A stretch of DNA of 64,000 nucleotides from Agroathelia rolfsii (taxonomy: Eukaryota > Basidiomycota > Agaricomycetes > Amylocorticiales > Amylocorticiaceae). The DNA lies in assembly GCA_018343915.1 (NCBI GenBank), contig JABRWF010000002.1:1612001-1676000 (forward strand), given 5' to 3'. This document shows positions 46,973 to 60,200 of the stretch, piece after piece. The notes below the pieces were generated by a model. It was not told the DNA's origin. It worked only from the letters and a program-made list of their open reading frames with translations, and made no database searches. Position 1 is the stretch's first letter. Each line of letters starts with the position of its first letter. A program made the translations under genes and the position numbers.

Positions 46973-47550
46973 ACATGACTTGCTTTATACATCTGGAGGT
47001 TATATCTCTCGTATTTGGACAGTATCGTCGTATCATATGTAATATCCTTCGACGGTCTCTTTGGTACCACTCTACCCTACACTTCCCCTTTGATTCTTTC
47101 TTTTCGCCTCTTTCTTGACGTTTTCCTTTCTCTCTATTGGCTATTGGCATCCACCTACACTCATTTGATTTAGGATCTTCGCTTTGTTTCATCTCCCTTT
47201 TTATCCTGCTTGCCTGTCTCTCCCTCTTTTCTCTATAGCTTTTGCTACAGCTTTATTCCCGTCTCGTACGTGTGTCTATGTTACGTCCTTTATTTCAGCA
47301 CAAATTATTGGGTCAGTCCCCAATTGACGTCCGCCGACGAATCGATACCCTTTAATGATTTGTAATCCTGATCGTTGTCGGCCCACTTGTCCTTTGATAA
47401 CAAGATAAAAGAAGAAAGAAATGGAGATGCTATGAGAGCTATGATGCAAGATGATCAACAAAACACTTGATTCCGCCAAACGCGATTTCTTTTAAATTGT
47501 GACCTCTAATTTCTTTTCTAGCTACTCCTTGCTCTCTATTCCTCTTGCTC
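46973..47550. other. Intergenic septin / MTR10
   Basis: About 580 bp, largely C/T-rich; 3' UTR of the septin and promoter of the karyopherin. No gene seen. Confidence 0.45.
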
Positions 47551-50500
47551 ATGGCAGAAATCCAAGCTGTTCTTGAAGCACTCGACGTCTTCAATCGTGC
47601 ACCAGACAAAGCCTCACTCGATAACGCCAACAATTGGCTGCAAGAATTTCAGCATTCTGTAAATTGAACTCTTCCTCTCTCTCTTTCTATCCCATCTATC
47701 CCACCAATCCCTTGTGTGGCTCATTCAACCTTATCCGGAACTTGTCTGACCATGTTCTCTTGTTTGCACCTTTTGTTCATCTGTGATATGATATCTAAAA
47801 TATCGTCGTGTCTTTGCTGCATGCTTTGATCTTCTCAACGTCGACGTCGTGGATACAAATATCGTGTGTTCACAGCCTGATGCGTGGGCTACATGCAACG
47901 TCTTGCTACTCTCACCTCAGACCCCCTTGCCGGCTAAGATATTCGCCGCACAAACGTTCAGAACCAAGGTGAGCGAGCCTCGGCCGTTATACATACCCTG
48001 GATAACAATACCCATCTCTATCTAATCTACGTCCTCCGACTTCACCATCACACGCTCATTCCACCGTTGTTTCATCCTTTCTTACATAGGTCACATACGA
48101 TCTCCATCAAGTCGATGCCGTGAACCACCTGGCGCTACGGGATACGCTGCTATCCGCACTGGCGCAGTTCAAGAATGGGCCACGGACGATCATCATACAG
48201 TTGTGCCTTGCTATCGCAGGTCTTGCACTACAGTTGCATGCGTGGCATAACCCGGTACAGATGATGATTGAAAACTTGGGGCAGAACCCGGAGACAGTGC
48301 CGGTGCTGTTGCAGTTCTTGATGATCTTACCCGAGGAGTTGATTTCCAATACGAAGATACCGGTTACGGTGGGTTTGCTTTTGGCGTTATCATTGACATT
48401 AGAGCACTTATCTTATTACACTTCCTTTCACATTTTGTGATGATCGGTTTGGGGTGGGATTGTTCGTTCGTGTATTTTCCTCGTTAGGATGAGGAATTCA
48501 GGGAACGATCATCTCAATTGCTCACGGATAACGCAAGCCAAGTGGTCAAGTTGTTAGTGATGTATCATCAGGCCGCCGGTGAGTGATATTTATATCAATT
48601 TTATTATTATCTCATATCCTCTTGCTCCCCGTAAACTTAAAAAAATCCTCAGGCGTCACACAAGCCGTTCAAGAACAGATCTTTAGCTGCCTCTGTAGTT
48701 GGCTCATCGCTGGCGAGATAAGCGTTGGCGATCTGACCACCACCCCACTTTTCGATTCCGTGTTTAAAGCTCTGGAATCGGAAGAGCTATTTGACACTGC
48801 CGTCGAGGTTGTGTGCGAGGTCATCCACGAGACCCAAGAGATCGACGACAATATGCCCGCCATCCAGCTCATCGTACCGCGCGTGATTGCACTAAAACCT
48901 CTCTTGGCCAAACACCAGGAAGATCCGGATCGTATCAAGGGCTACGCCAAAATTTTCGCTGAGGCAGGAGAGACATACCGTTTACTGCTTCTCCAGCACA
49001 CCGAGACGTTTTTCCCGCTCGTGGATGCCATTGGCCAGTGCTCCGCTTACCACGACCTGGATATCGTACCAATCACGTTCCCATTCTGGATGCGCCTCGC
49101 ACAGAGCATCGGCAAGAAGTCTTCGATTTCTCCCTTGTTCACGAGCGCGTACGAAGCGCTGATGAATGTCATTATCCGCCATTTGCACTTCCCCGTCGAT
49201 GAGACATCACTGACAGGCCAGGAGGCGGAAGATTTCCGCTCGTTCAGGCACGTTATGGGCGACACGCTAAAAGACTGTTGCTATGTCCTCGGCACGGAAA
49301 AATGCATCATGAATGCATACCAAATCATCACCGCCGCCATGGCGCGCGGGCAGGGCGTGGCGTGGCAGGAAATTGAGGCACCGTTATTTGCGCTGCGGTC
49401 CATGGGTGCGGAAGTAGATGTGAAGGACAATAATGCAGTGCCTAAGATCATGGACTTGATCCCCTCGTTGCCAGCTCACCCAAGGGTTCGCTATGCAGCA
49501 CTCTTGATCATCTCGCGGTACACGGAATGGGTGAGCCAGCACCCGACGTATATCCAATTCCAGCTGCAGTACATTGCTTCTGGGTTTGAGGAAACGGATC
49601 CGGAGGTCAGCGCGGCAGCTGGCCAGGCACTCAAGTATCTCTGCCAAGATTGTAAAGAGGTGAGAGTCATAGCAGTTTTTTTCGGTAGATCCAAAATAAT
49701 GATCGGGATGTCTACGGCTGTGATTGTAGCATTTGGTAGACTTTTTGCCTACGTTGCATACATTCTTGCAAACGACCGGGACGAAGCTCAACCAACAAGA
49801 TCGGCAGGAGGTCTACGAAGCTATCGCATACGTTATCTCTGCAATGCCCATGGAACGTGCTGCGTCAACTTTGAAGGAATTCTCCTTGGATATCCTGGCC
49901 CAAGTACATGCATTGGCGAGCAAGACAACACCGGGAACGAAAGAAGAGCTTGTACAAGTTGAGAGTAAGTTACGAGTTTTATTTATTTATTGGATCTTGT
50001 TCTTACATTATCTTCATTTTATGTGTTAGATGGTCTTGAAAACCTTGAGATTATGTTGCACGTCATTCGCACCTTTGGCGATGAACTCCCTGCTGCATGC
50101 AAAGGCACATGCGAAGAAGCTTGGGTCATCTTTGATGCTTTCCTCAACAAATATGGCACCAACTACGACGTCGCTGAGCGCACCACGCGTGTACTCCGTT
50201 ATGGAATCAACCTCTTTGGAGATTCAGCATTGCCCATAGCTCCTGCCGTTGTCGAACGTATGTCGACCGCTTTCGAGGCAACAGGGACACCAAGTTATGT
50301 CTGGATTGCTGGAAAGGTGGTTAGTAGGTTTGGTAATGAAGAAGATCCACAGTTGCGAGCAGCATTTAGAGGCCTCTATGAGCACTCGACGAAGAAGGTG
50401 ACCGAGATTCTATCTGTCAAGACACCTGAGAACATACCAGACGGTTCGTGGTTGCTCTTCATTTATTTTGTCTACACTCTGTTTTGCTGACAATTCATCT

Positions 50501-51151
50501 CCAGTCTTGGAAGACTATCTACAGCTACTATTGCAACTGATCGAGCTTTGCCCCGATATCTTCTTCGAGTCCCCGGCTTTCGTAACAGCTTTCCGATCGT
50601 CCATGGCTGGCCTAACGGTGATCCACACAGAAGTTGTCTTCGCATCACTGAGCCTCTTCCGTAACATCCTCACGCACGACTCGTTATCTGCCCATCCAGC
50701 GACAGCACCACCAAAATGGCCTGTATATGCGTCTGCCATCCACGCTGCGTTCTCCAAGGAGGGTTATGATCTTATTGGTTACTTGCTCAGTGGGCTTGTG
50801 GGCGACTTCCCCGAGGATGCGACGAGCTCCGTTGTGAGCATCTTCCGTGCGATCAGTGTCGTCTGGAGTCAGGAGCTGCTTGCCAGTCTTCCATCGATCT
50901 TGCAACAGCTGCCGACGGCGACGGTACCTAACCAAGCCAAGGCGGACTTTTCGCAGGACATTACCAAGTACAGGCCTTTTTCTTTTTGTTCTGTCCCAGT
51001 TGCTGATGAATGTCATATATGCAGGAGCATTGAGGCTGGCCAGTATGACAAAGTCAAATACGCCGTGCTTGGGCTCCATAGAACCTCGCGAAAGGTGCGG
51101 GATAGGCGTCGAGCAGGACAGTTAGACGGTGGCTCGGGGGGACGTGCATGA
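47551..51151 (+). CDS. MTR10: MTR10 / transportin-SR (TNPO3-type) karyopherin
   Basis: Importin-beta-family receptor that imports SR-like and mRNA-binding proteins and affects tRNA traffic. Exons: 47551-47658, 47876-47968, 48090-48368, 48488-48578, 48653-49659, 49730-49964, 50030-50443, 50505-50967, 51025-51151 (938 aa). An N-terminal importin-beta domain (NANNWLQEFQHSPDAW) is followed by HEAT repeats throughout. PLPAKIFAAQTFRTKVTYDL, FLMILPEEL, and the HLVDFLPTL and DRQEVYEAIAYVIS blocks are typical of Mtr10/TNPO3. The first three introns are longer than average (217, 121 and 119 bp). The very C-terminus is less conserved and Arg/Gly-rich. Confidence 0.93.
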
Positions 51152-51409
51152 CGATGAGGGTATAGGGATATAATATGCCATTGGTTGACCCCGAAGGAAA
51201 AGAAAGACAATCAAGTGTAATACCAGGTAAGTACATTATTAGTGACGAACATGAAATGTAATTGGATGGAAATGTGTATGCTGTGTGTGATTGGACCATA
51301 AAAAAGCACGTGCCTGGCAGTCAGTGACGATGGGTCCGGCTCAGCCGGCTTGTTCCCTCGCCCAAGCAATCCTGTTTAGATATTCTCTTCCTCCTCCTCG
51401 ATATTCCTC

Positions 51410-53049
51410 ATGTTCCAACGCACGGGACAGTCTCTTCTGAGCGGCAGTATGTCTTGGGTGTCTTTTCATGCGGCGTAATCAATAAATCATGAATTTTCAA
51501 CTTTTTTTTCTTGCGACTTGTTCTACCTACAGCTGGACGCCGGACGTTCTCCCAATCGGTCTCGCGTAGAAGTTACGCTGACTCCATCCAAAACTTGCGC
51601 ATCCATAAGGACACCAAGGTCCTATGCCAAGGTTTCACTGGTAAAACGGTGCGTCTTCCATAGACCATCCCCTGACATCATCGCAGCGCGCGTTGCATCA
51701 TGTTATGCGGATGGTTGTGCATTGTGACGAGTGCTTCTTGGTTCTAATCGTTGCCTTCTTTTTCTCGCTCTATACTTTTCGCTTTCTTTCTCTCTATGTT
51801 GTGTCGACACCGAAAAACAGGGCACTTTCCACGTCAAGGAGGCCCTCGCCTATGGTACCAAGATGGTCGGTGGCACGTCGCCCAACAAGGCTGGCCAGAC
51901 GCACTTGGGCTTACCCGTTTTCGGCACTGTTCGCGAGGTAAGAGTCGCTCTCGGTTGTGTTGGCGCTTTGAAACATAAACTTCCTTCGTTATGTCTCATG
52001 ATACTGATAATTGGTTGTAATCATCCAGGCCGTCCGAGAGACACAGCCAGACGCAACCGTGCTCTACGTCCCTCCCCCCACTGCAGCAGACGCCATCATC
52101 GAGGCGATTGAAAACGAGATTGGCCTGATTGTCTGCATTACGGAGGGTATCCCCCAGGCCGACGAGATCAGGGTGGGTATTCTTCATCCTCCAGCCAGTG
52201 CGATACGCGCACTCTCTTTTCTTCTTTTGGACAACTAGCTAAAATTAGGTCTTTTTCTTTATTAATAGGTCATGAACGCGCTCAAGAGCCAGTCCAAGTC
52301 GCGTTTGGTGGGACCCAACTGCCCAGGCATAATCAACCCTCTTGGATGCAAGATGGGTATCCAGCCTGGACACATCCACAAGCCTGGCAAGATCGGTATG
52401 TCGTATTTGATATTGAATTTGTCAAACTTCCACTTACGTACACCTTTTTTTTAAGGTATTGTCTCTCGCTCTGGTACGCTCACTTACGAAGCCGTCGCTC
52501 AAACGACCGCTGCCGGTCTCGGCCAGTCGCTTTGCGTCGGTATTGGTGGTGATCCCTTCCCGGGCACGCAACACGTTGATGTGCTCAAGGTCTTCCTTGA
52601 CGACCCGGCGACGGAGGGTATCGTCATCATCGGTGAGATTGGTGGCTCGATGGAAGAGGAGGCAGCCGAGTACCTCGAGAGATACAACAAGAACAGTGCG
52701 AACCCCAAGCCTGTTGTGGGCTTCATCGCGGGCAGAACGGCCCCACCTGGGCGTCGTATGGGCCACGCTGGTGCCATCATTTCGGGTGGTAAAGGTAATG
52801 AATTATCTTATTGATATCTTGACTAGAATTACTGGAGGGATGACTAAATTTGGCTCTTTTATAGGTGCTGCATCTGACAAGGTCGCTGCGCTCGAGAAGG
52901 CTGGTGTCATCGTCACCGACAGCCCGGCCAAGATTGGTGCAGAGATGGCCAAGGTCGGTTTACTCGTTCTCATTCATTGTTGCAAGAGTCTGATTTTTTT
53001 TTTCTTGTCCTCACTTTTTCAGGCTATGAAGGCTGCCGGACTGTTCTAG
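51410..53049 (+). CDS. LSC1: Succinyl-CoA ligase alpha subunit, mitochondrial
   Basis: Alpha subunit of the TCA-cycle enzyme that makes succinate and ATP/GTP from succinyl-CoA in the matrix. Exons: 51410-51446, 51533-51648, 51821-51937, 52029-52172, 52269-52395, 52456-52794, 52865-52953, 53023-53049 (331 aa). The presequence ([15 protein letters not shown] region) is basic and Ser-rich. Conserved: the CoA-binding [67 protein letters not shown], and the phosphohistidine block [10 protein letters not shown] with His284. The last exon is 27 nt. Confidence 0.96.
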
Positions 53050-53238
53050 ACTTGTTCCATACATACCATTACATCTACAACTTACCCTCTGGACAACGGA
53101 TACAAGATTCTGATCTCGTAATTATTAATATCATGTTATCCATTGCTCTAGACAAAGGATGAATTATTATCATTAACAAAGTTATGATGTACCAAACGAG
53201 AGTTTGTGTGAAAGGGAGAATGATCTAAGCCCGTGCAT

Positions 53239-54263
53239 TTAGGCAGGAGATTGGACAGGAGGGGCGGGCGAGGGAGGAACGTCTGTGATCGTCGAGGCGC
53301 GGTCTATGGGTTTTGGTCCTGCGTGGGATGGCAACGGCGATGATGTTGTAGATGAAGACGCAGTCGTGTCTGGTAGCCATTCCTTGGGGAAGTCTCGGAT
53401 GGTTGGGCGTGCAGAGACGCAAACGCCTACATGACCGCCTTTTTTAGCTTTACGGATTTTGGCCTCAATATGTCTTGTGTCGACTGGCACGCCTTTGAAG
53501 TTGTGGGCGTCGTTCTGGGAGATAAATAAATAAATAAATGAGCCATTCAAATCAATAGGAATGGCGACACTTACATTAGCTTCTGCTACTAGCCTGTCGA
53601 GCGCGTCACTAGCCCATTTAATGTTCATAGCCGGCTTAGGGAAGTCCTCGCAGGAGATGTGCACAAAGCCGTGCTCTTTTGCCTGTTCGTCACCCTTCCA
53701 GCCCGCATTTTTTGGTGGCTCAGGTGTCCAGCGTGGACCTGCAAAGAGCTTGAGTCGATGAATAGCGTCTGCGTTTTTGAGCGGCAGGTGCGCGACGGGA
53801 ACGACGATACTACGCTTAATCGTTGCTGGGTGCTCTTCACCTGTGTAGTCTATCGAGCGCACGATGAGTGGGGTAGCAGCCGTAGGAGGTACAAAAGGTT
53901 TGCGGTATTCTATTAGACGCGGGACATGTAAGTTATGAACATGACCAGAGTTTTACGGGCACAAGTACATGAATACACACCCACGAGCTGCGGCACCTCA
54001 TGCTCGATGAGACGCAAGTAAGTGAGCATTTGGCGCTGGGTGTGCCATATCATATGGCCCACAGCCGTCGTGTCATCGTCTCGGGGGTAGAAGCGGCCGT
54101 CTTCACCCTCCTGCCATTCGTCGAGGTCGAGCATGTCCTCCGAGTGGGCGAGGTCCGAGTCCTCTGGAATGCCAACAGGTATACGGCGGGCATATGCAGC
54201 AGCTGGAGTATGGTGGAAGCTGCGTCGCAGAGCAGGAGCAAACGCCTGACGGAGGAGCCGCAT
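53239..54263 (-). CDS. Mitochondrial small-subunit ribosomal protein mS35
   Basis: Mitoribosome-specific protein of the small subunit (MRPS35; yeast Rsm24). Minus-strand exons: 54263-53981, 53909-53575, 53514-53239 (297 aa). The N-terminus (MRLLRQAFAPALRRSFHHTP) is a clear mitochondrial presequence. The MRP-S35 domain includes RKPFVPPTAATPLIVRSIDYTG, IHRLKLFAGPRWTPEPP, GFVHISCEDFPKPAMNIKWASDALDRLVAEAN and a final Lys-rich/Pro-rich tail. The donor of intron 1 was placed at GG|GTGTGT because only that site keeps the frame with VEYRKP. Divergent from the CZIB gene with only 90 bp between start codons, so the promoters must overlap. Confidence 0.9.
53522..53539 (+). repeat. (AAAT)n microsatellite in mS35 intron
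   Basis: About four ATAA/AAAT tetramers inside the intron 53515-53574 of the mS35 gene. Confidence 0.75.
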
Positions 54264-54353
54264 TGGTGTGCAGAGGGACTAATACTTAGTAGAAGTAGAA
54301 GTTATAAGCAGAAGAATGTAATTGACCAAAAGCGTTCTTGTGCTTTGATTCCG

Positions 54354-55110
54354 ATGGTCGTCAGTTTCTCTTGCTAAATGCTCGACGATACATGCCTCAC
54401 ATTCGTTTTGCTAGCGACTTCTCCTATCTATAAGTGCTGAGCTCGAGAACGTCACCGACCTTGTGCCGGCAGATGAAGATTTTGAGTATTTTTTCAAGGT
54501 TTGTTTCCTTCACGTCAGACATCCGAGTCCATCAATCATCTCATCTAATCTCGTCACAGGTCCAGTGCACGAGCTGCCATGAAATTCATCCCAAGTTTGT
54601 GTCGTTGAACCGCAAGGTATGCATCTCATGAATTTGCGACGGCCATATTCCCAATAAAACTATTAGGAAGAGCATGATCTCTCGGGCTCGCGAGGATCCG
54701 CTCACTTTGTCTGGCGCTGCAGCATGTGCAAGCGCGAGTCCTCCGCCAAATTCGAGACCGCTTCACCTGTGCAGCCTTACAAGGCTGAAAACGGCCAGTT
54801 TGGCCCTCTCTTGACTGTTGAGTGCCGTGGCCTTGAATTTGTTGACTTTGATCCCAAGGTATCAGCCAACGAGGACTAGTATTTGTATCGGGAATACTAA
54901 TGATTTTCTGTCAGGGAACATGGAAATGCGTTGGAGTCGAATCTGGTACCGTTTTCCCAGAAGTGAGCCTCGATGAGGAATGGGTTGAATACGATGAAAA
55001 GGTGAGAACCGTAGTGTTCATAATCAGCCATTTTGTCACTCACTCTCTTGTGTTAGGCCTCCCTACCTGTTGGTATATCCAATATTGACAGTAAGTGGAC
55101 CCGGGCGTGA
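54354..55110 (+). CDS. DUF866 / CXXC zinc-binding protein (CZIB family)
   Basis: Small conserved eukaryotic zinc-binding protein (human C1orf123/CZIB); cellular role poorly known. Exons: 54354-54359, 54415-54498, 54560-54616, 54667-54858, 54915-55001, 55057-55110 (159 aa). Two CXXC pairs are present: CTSCHEIHPKF and CSMCKRES, with SAHFVWRCSMC between. SISAELENVTDL, FEYFFKV and GLEFVDFDPKG match the family. The first coding exon is only 6 nt (Met-Val); it is required because the next exon starts RLLLSISAELENV with no ATG, and MVRLLLSI is the usual N-terminus. The upstream neighbour mS35 starts 90 bp away on the other strand. Confidence 0.88.
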
Positions 55111-55465
55111 GGATGACTGGCATTACTAGCTTTGCAATGTTAGGGTGGCACACGATAATTGTATGACTGTATATATGCGCTTGTACTCTAGAAATCGATT
55201 CACAGACGTGTGCAATTTCCATCATAAACCACGATAGACATCCCAAGCGTTGATCTATTATCAACACAGACAAGTTTCCGATGGTTTAAGCTGCTACAAG
55301 TGAACTCGTTGACGTGCATAAATAGCTTGGCTCGTAGTGACTCTGCATCTATGTGAAGTTTGCAACGAACTAGGCAATTATGTTGTGCCTGTGGAAGATC
55401 AGTCCACCTTGAATCTAAATCATTTCAAATTCCAACCATCACACTGTCCTCCGGACCAACAAGCC
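55111..55465. other. Intergenic CZIB / 2OG oxygenase
   Basis: About 355 bp; 3' UTR of CZIB and promoter of the oxygenase gene. The frame of the next gene is open upstream from 55337 without an ATG, so its start could be moved only by an extra exon. No gene seen. Confidence 0.4.
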
Positions 55466-57079
55466 ATGGCAAGAACAGGCCTTTTCAGAACTATGGCTAC
55501 TCTGACACGGCGCTTTGTGCAGGCGACCGATGTACCCAAGACTCCGGCTGTGACAGTATCCTATTCCAGTCTCTTTGATTCACCTTCTGCCTTGACAAAA
55601 TCTATCGGTATTATTGATAATCTGGGCCAAATACTAAATTAATTCTCATTATTTGCTACTGGTTGAATAGAAAAGGCCTTTGGTTCTGGTCCGGACTCCT
55701 TGGGAATCATCATCGTTAATGAACTTCCTCCAGCATATGCAGAATACAGGGCCAGGTTACTACAACTAGCCTATAAATTTGCACACCTGGATGAGAACAT
55801 CCGCGAAAAGTATGCAGATCCTAAAAGCAAATACAGGTACAGTCTCGTAATCCTTCCCGATGTAAACATCCAGTTGACGTCGTCATCCAGCTTTGGATGG
55901 TCCCATGGAAAGGTAACTTCGTAGACCAGTCATCCCAATCTCTGATAAACTCAAAGATTGATCAATTGTAGGAAATTATGAATGGGAGACCTGGTACTGT
56001 GATCTATATTTTACTTTCACCCAAGCTACAACTTATTTTCGCCTACAGATCTTCTCAAGGGCTCTTACTATGCAAACCCGACTGTAGATAAACCAAATGT
56101 CTCGCCTGGACATATCAAAGATTTCTGTGAATATTACAGCAACAACATCTGTACGTGGTATTCTCAGCAATAGATATGTGATGCTCAATGTCACACAGGG
56201 CCGACCAGTGAACCTGGCGTCGAAGGTTTTGAAGAGGCATTCAAGAATCTCGGAGGGTACGTTTCAACAACATCTTTACCTTGATCATGGTTTACCAAGT
56301 CTATATACAGCTTCGTATACAAAGTCGGCTTGCAGCTTGCATTAGCCTGCCAACCTTTCGGTAGACCAAATGTTTCGCCTATCGGAATAGCAATGCTCAG
56401 ATGAATGATTTCTAGCATCTTCATATCTCACGGATTCCTCTGTCTCTCTGCCTGACCTCATTAGCAAATCTCAGACGACCAAGGCTCGTTTGCTGCATTA
56501 TTTCCCGCCCCCGGAAAACTCTGCCCCAGCTGCAGAGGAGCCAATCGATAGTTGGTGGTAAGTCTTGCGCATATAGCCAGAGATGATCAATACAGGCATA
56601 TTTATCCATCTATAGCGGCTTCCATTTGGATCATAGCTTGATAACAGGATTATGTTCGGTAAACACCATCACTAGATCGCTCACATTCAATGTCACCCTT
56701 CTCTACTAAACCATGACCGTAGGCTATGTATCTAAAAGAAGTACCAGGCTCAGCACCCGTCGTTGTACCCTCCCCATCTGAGGAAACAGGCCTATACATC
56801 CGCACGCGGGGCGGCGATCTCACCAAAGTGACGATCCCACCCGACTGCCTGGCCTTTCAAACAGGTGAAGCCCTCGAGCTCGCCACGGCAGGTAAATTGC
56901 GCGCGACACCCCACTGCGTCCGCGTCGGGTCAGCCAAAACGGGGGACATCATCTCGCGCGAGACGTTTGCGCTCTTCATGCAGCCCGATACAGACCAGCC
57001 AATTTCGGCCTCTCAGACGTTTGGTCAGTTTAGCAAAAAGGTGTTTGATGAACATTATGGAGAAACGGCTTCTATGTAA
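55466..57079 (+). CDS. 2-oxoglutarate/Fe(II)-dependent oxygenase (clavaminate synthase-like)
   Basis: Putative non-haem iron dioxygenase; substrate unknown. Ten exons: 55466-55607, 55671-55836, 55891-55912, 55972-55993, 56049-56150, 56199-56256, 56311-56360, 56416-56557, 56616-56658, 56723-57079 (367 aa). The N-terminal part has SLGIIIVNELPP and SFGWSHGKEIMNGRPDLLKGSYYANP, typical of a fungal isopenicillin-N-synthase-like family. Iron ligands fit His238-X-Asp240 (WCGFHLDHSLITGL) and distal His313 (ATPHCV), with Arg328 for 2-oxoglutarate. Two exons are 22 nt. An in-frame Met at residue 10 is an alternative start. Confidence 0.85.
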
Positions 57080-57222
57080 CATGAAAGAAGAATGAGAAAA
57101 ATTGAGGTGTGAGTCGTAGCGTATATGTAAATAAATAAGTAGATTACACAATCTAGGAGTACATCTCATCAATAGGGGGAAGTCATAATCATGTCTACTC
57201 ACTACCATATACCGAATTATCG

Positions 57223-60200
57223 TCACTTTGTACTAGGAGTTGTAAGAGAATCAGGGAGAACAGATAACACTGTAGCAGTAAAGTTACCCCGCTTTGGGGA
57301 CTGTGGTGCGCCCTGCTGGTGGTGGTGCTTGGAGCTTACGGATGACCGACGCCGTTCTCGTTCCATCGACATACTAGCGTCCAGCTCGGACACGACACTC
57401 CATTCTTCGCTGGGTGTGGAGAGATATCCCGAATTGTCCTGCTGCGTATCAGGAGTCGACGGACGGGATTCCGGCAACACATCCTGGTTACGGATGGTGG
57501 CGTCCTCGGCTTCAGGCGGCGCATTCTCATCTAGAGGGTTGTGTTTGATTAGGGTCTTGGCATACTCGAGGTCACGGTAAATAGATTCTATCGCCGTCGC
57601 CACGCCGTTCTCCTGTATCATTTGTTTTTTGGCACGTGTGAGCGGGTCAAACTTTCAAAGAAAAACAGGATTCAGGAAATATACTCACGGATCTAATTTG
57701 TTCACCTAGGAGCTTGGCCCGGTCAATTTGCTTGATGTCAGTGGTGGCGGCGATGAGGGCATCGCGCAAATGCTCAACCGTCAGCTTGCGCACGCCTGAA
57801 CCAACACCAAGGGCCTCGACACGGTCAGCCCAGAAATATTGATCACCAAAGAAGGGTTTGATGATAGTTGGGATTCCAGCTGTATGGCAACGTTAGTTAA
57901 ATCATCAGAGCATATCGAAAAAAAATAAATAGCACAAGCCCACCTCTCAGGCTAGCCCCCGTCGTCCCAGCACCACCATGATGACAGGCAGCATCAATCT
58001 TCTTGAACAGCCAATCATGCGGCACGGACGTGACAGGGAAAATTTGCTTGGGTAACGGCTCCTCCGGCTCGGCAGCTTCGCCCTTCTTCACCTGGAGCCT
58101 GTCCGACCAGCCCTTGGAGAGGATAGCATACACACCGCTCTCGACTACGGCCTGGATAACGCTCTGCGTCATGGCGCGCGGATCGGAAACGACGATGCTG
58201 CCAAAGCCGATATACACCACCTTATTGCCCTGCGCATGGGCATTGTCGATGAACTGGACGAGCTCCGTGGGAGGGGCCCAGTTCTTGGACTGGCTATCGC
58301 CCTCGTCGAGGAACCAGTAGCCTGTGACACGGATCCACTCGGGCCAGTCCAGAGGAGGCGGAACGACGCTCGGGCTGAAATTGTATAGGAACGGGATCTT
58401 GTGCGGTTCCATCTTCTCCAAGCTCGTGGATCCGAGGTGAAGCATATTGCGCCTCCACCGGTTGATCTGGCCGGCGGTTGCTCGCCAGAAGACTTGGTCG
58501 AACATGACATACGACTAAAAAAAAAAACTACATGTCAGACAGGCGTAGATACGCGTAAGGAAATGACGTATACCATATAGTTGTAACCACCACCCATCTA
58601 TATTATGAAAAAAAAATCATGAGCGAAAATCTCACGTAAAAACAAAGGTGTGCTACCTTGTGTTCAGGAACGGCAAATGCATGAGGGTATGCCCTATCAA
58701 AGGAGCTGTTAGGCTTCACAGTGCATTTTTTTTATTTCCGAGGCGCCATACCTGGTGCGAGTCCACGTCATAGTGAACGCTCTGAAATAAGGTATCTTGA
58801 GGGCCTCTGCGATGTGCAGACCACCCATGGCACTAGGACTCTCGACGAGTACATCCGAATCCTGACATGCCTCCCAAGATGTCTTGAGCAGGTCATCAAG
58901 CCATCCGCGGAACTGCGGAAAATGCGACGTTAGTTGCTGCTATTGATAGAAAAAGTAAATGAAATGAAGAACCACCTTCTGCAGAGTCTCCTTCAAGAAC
59001 GACACAGTAAACATGCCATTCTCGACACAAATCCGCATCAGCTCAGCGGGGTCTCCACCAACATAGCCATACTCGATACCATGCTATCAAAAAAGAGAAA
59101 GAAATCAACACCAAAAAAAAAAGCAAGCGAATTAACACATACCGACTCAACCCAATCCTTGAATTCCAAATGCGTTGCAATCTTCACCCTGTGCCCATCT
59201 GCCATGAGCCCCTTCCCAAGCGCGATATACGGCTGGACATCTCCTCTAGACCCGATCGTCAAGAACGTAAACCGCAACGACTTCTCCGGCTTGAACGTCA
59301 AGAACGTCGAGCTGTGCGACGTAAACATCACCGCCGGCAGCGAGTCGGACATGCTCTCCGATAACGACGGCCGGGGTTCGTCATCGCCACCACCATTACC
59401 ATTACCAACGGTACCCGCCGGCGACGTGCGCATCTCAAACTCCTCGAGAATAAGCGCGTCTCGCTGGCTCGGGCTGATCGTGAGCGACGTGCCCTCCGCA
59501 AGCCGGTGGCGGACATCCTCAATCTGGCGCGCGAGGAGGTCATGGAACGCGTCGCGGCGGTCTTCAAACCGGAATTCGAAGAAGAGCTCTTCGTGCCCTT
59601 TGATGATGACGACAAGACCATAGTGCCCGATCTGCGCTTTGGATTTCTCGATACTTAGGATATCTTTGATAGGGAGTATCATCTGATAGAGGGGTTTAAG
59701 AGAGAAAAGAAGAAGAAGAAATCAGTTGATGAACGATTGGTGCGTGATTGAGTCCTTACAGAGGTGCGCGTTGACAATGGACCCGTGGACTTGAAGCAAA
59801 AGTAATTCTTGGACACATAGAGTCGTCCGGGGAGGGGTAGCAGCCGGAAAATGAAACCAGAGAAATCTATAACAACCATGAGCTTCTTTAGAAACACCAA
59901 AGAAGATGACGCCCCACGTACAACCAAGCAACGTCTCCCTCTCATCAAACGCAAAATACGAATGGAACTTTTGCACCATGATCGGGTCCAACTGTCGGTT
60001 TGCTTCCAAAATGCTATGCCCCATATCACGGGATGTTCTGGGTTCCCCGGAGGGCGAATACACCTCAGAAACATTCGCCGCTCCTGCTCCTGCTTGTGCA
60101 TTTGCACTGTTGGTATCTGCGGATCTACGGCTGCCCCTAAGCCAGGACGGGACGCTCCAAAGCCCTAGGGAGCCCGATTGGCCCGAGGTGGAGGGCGGGT

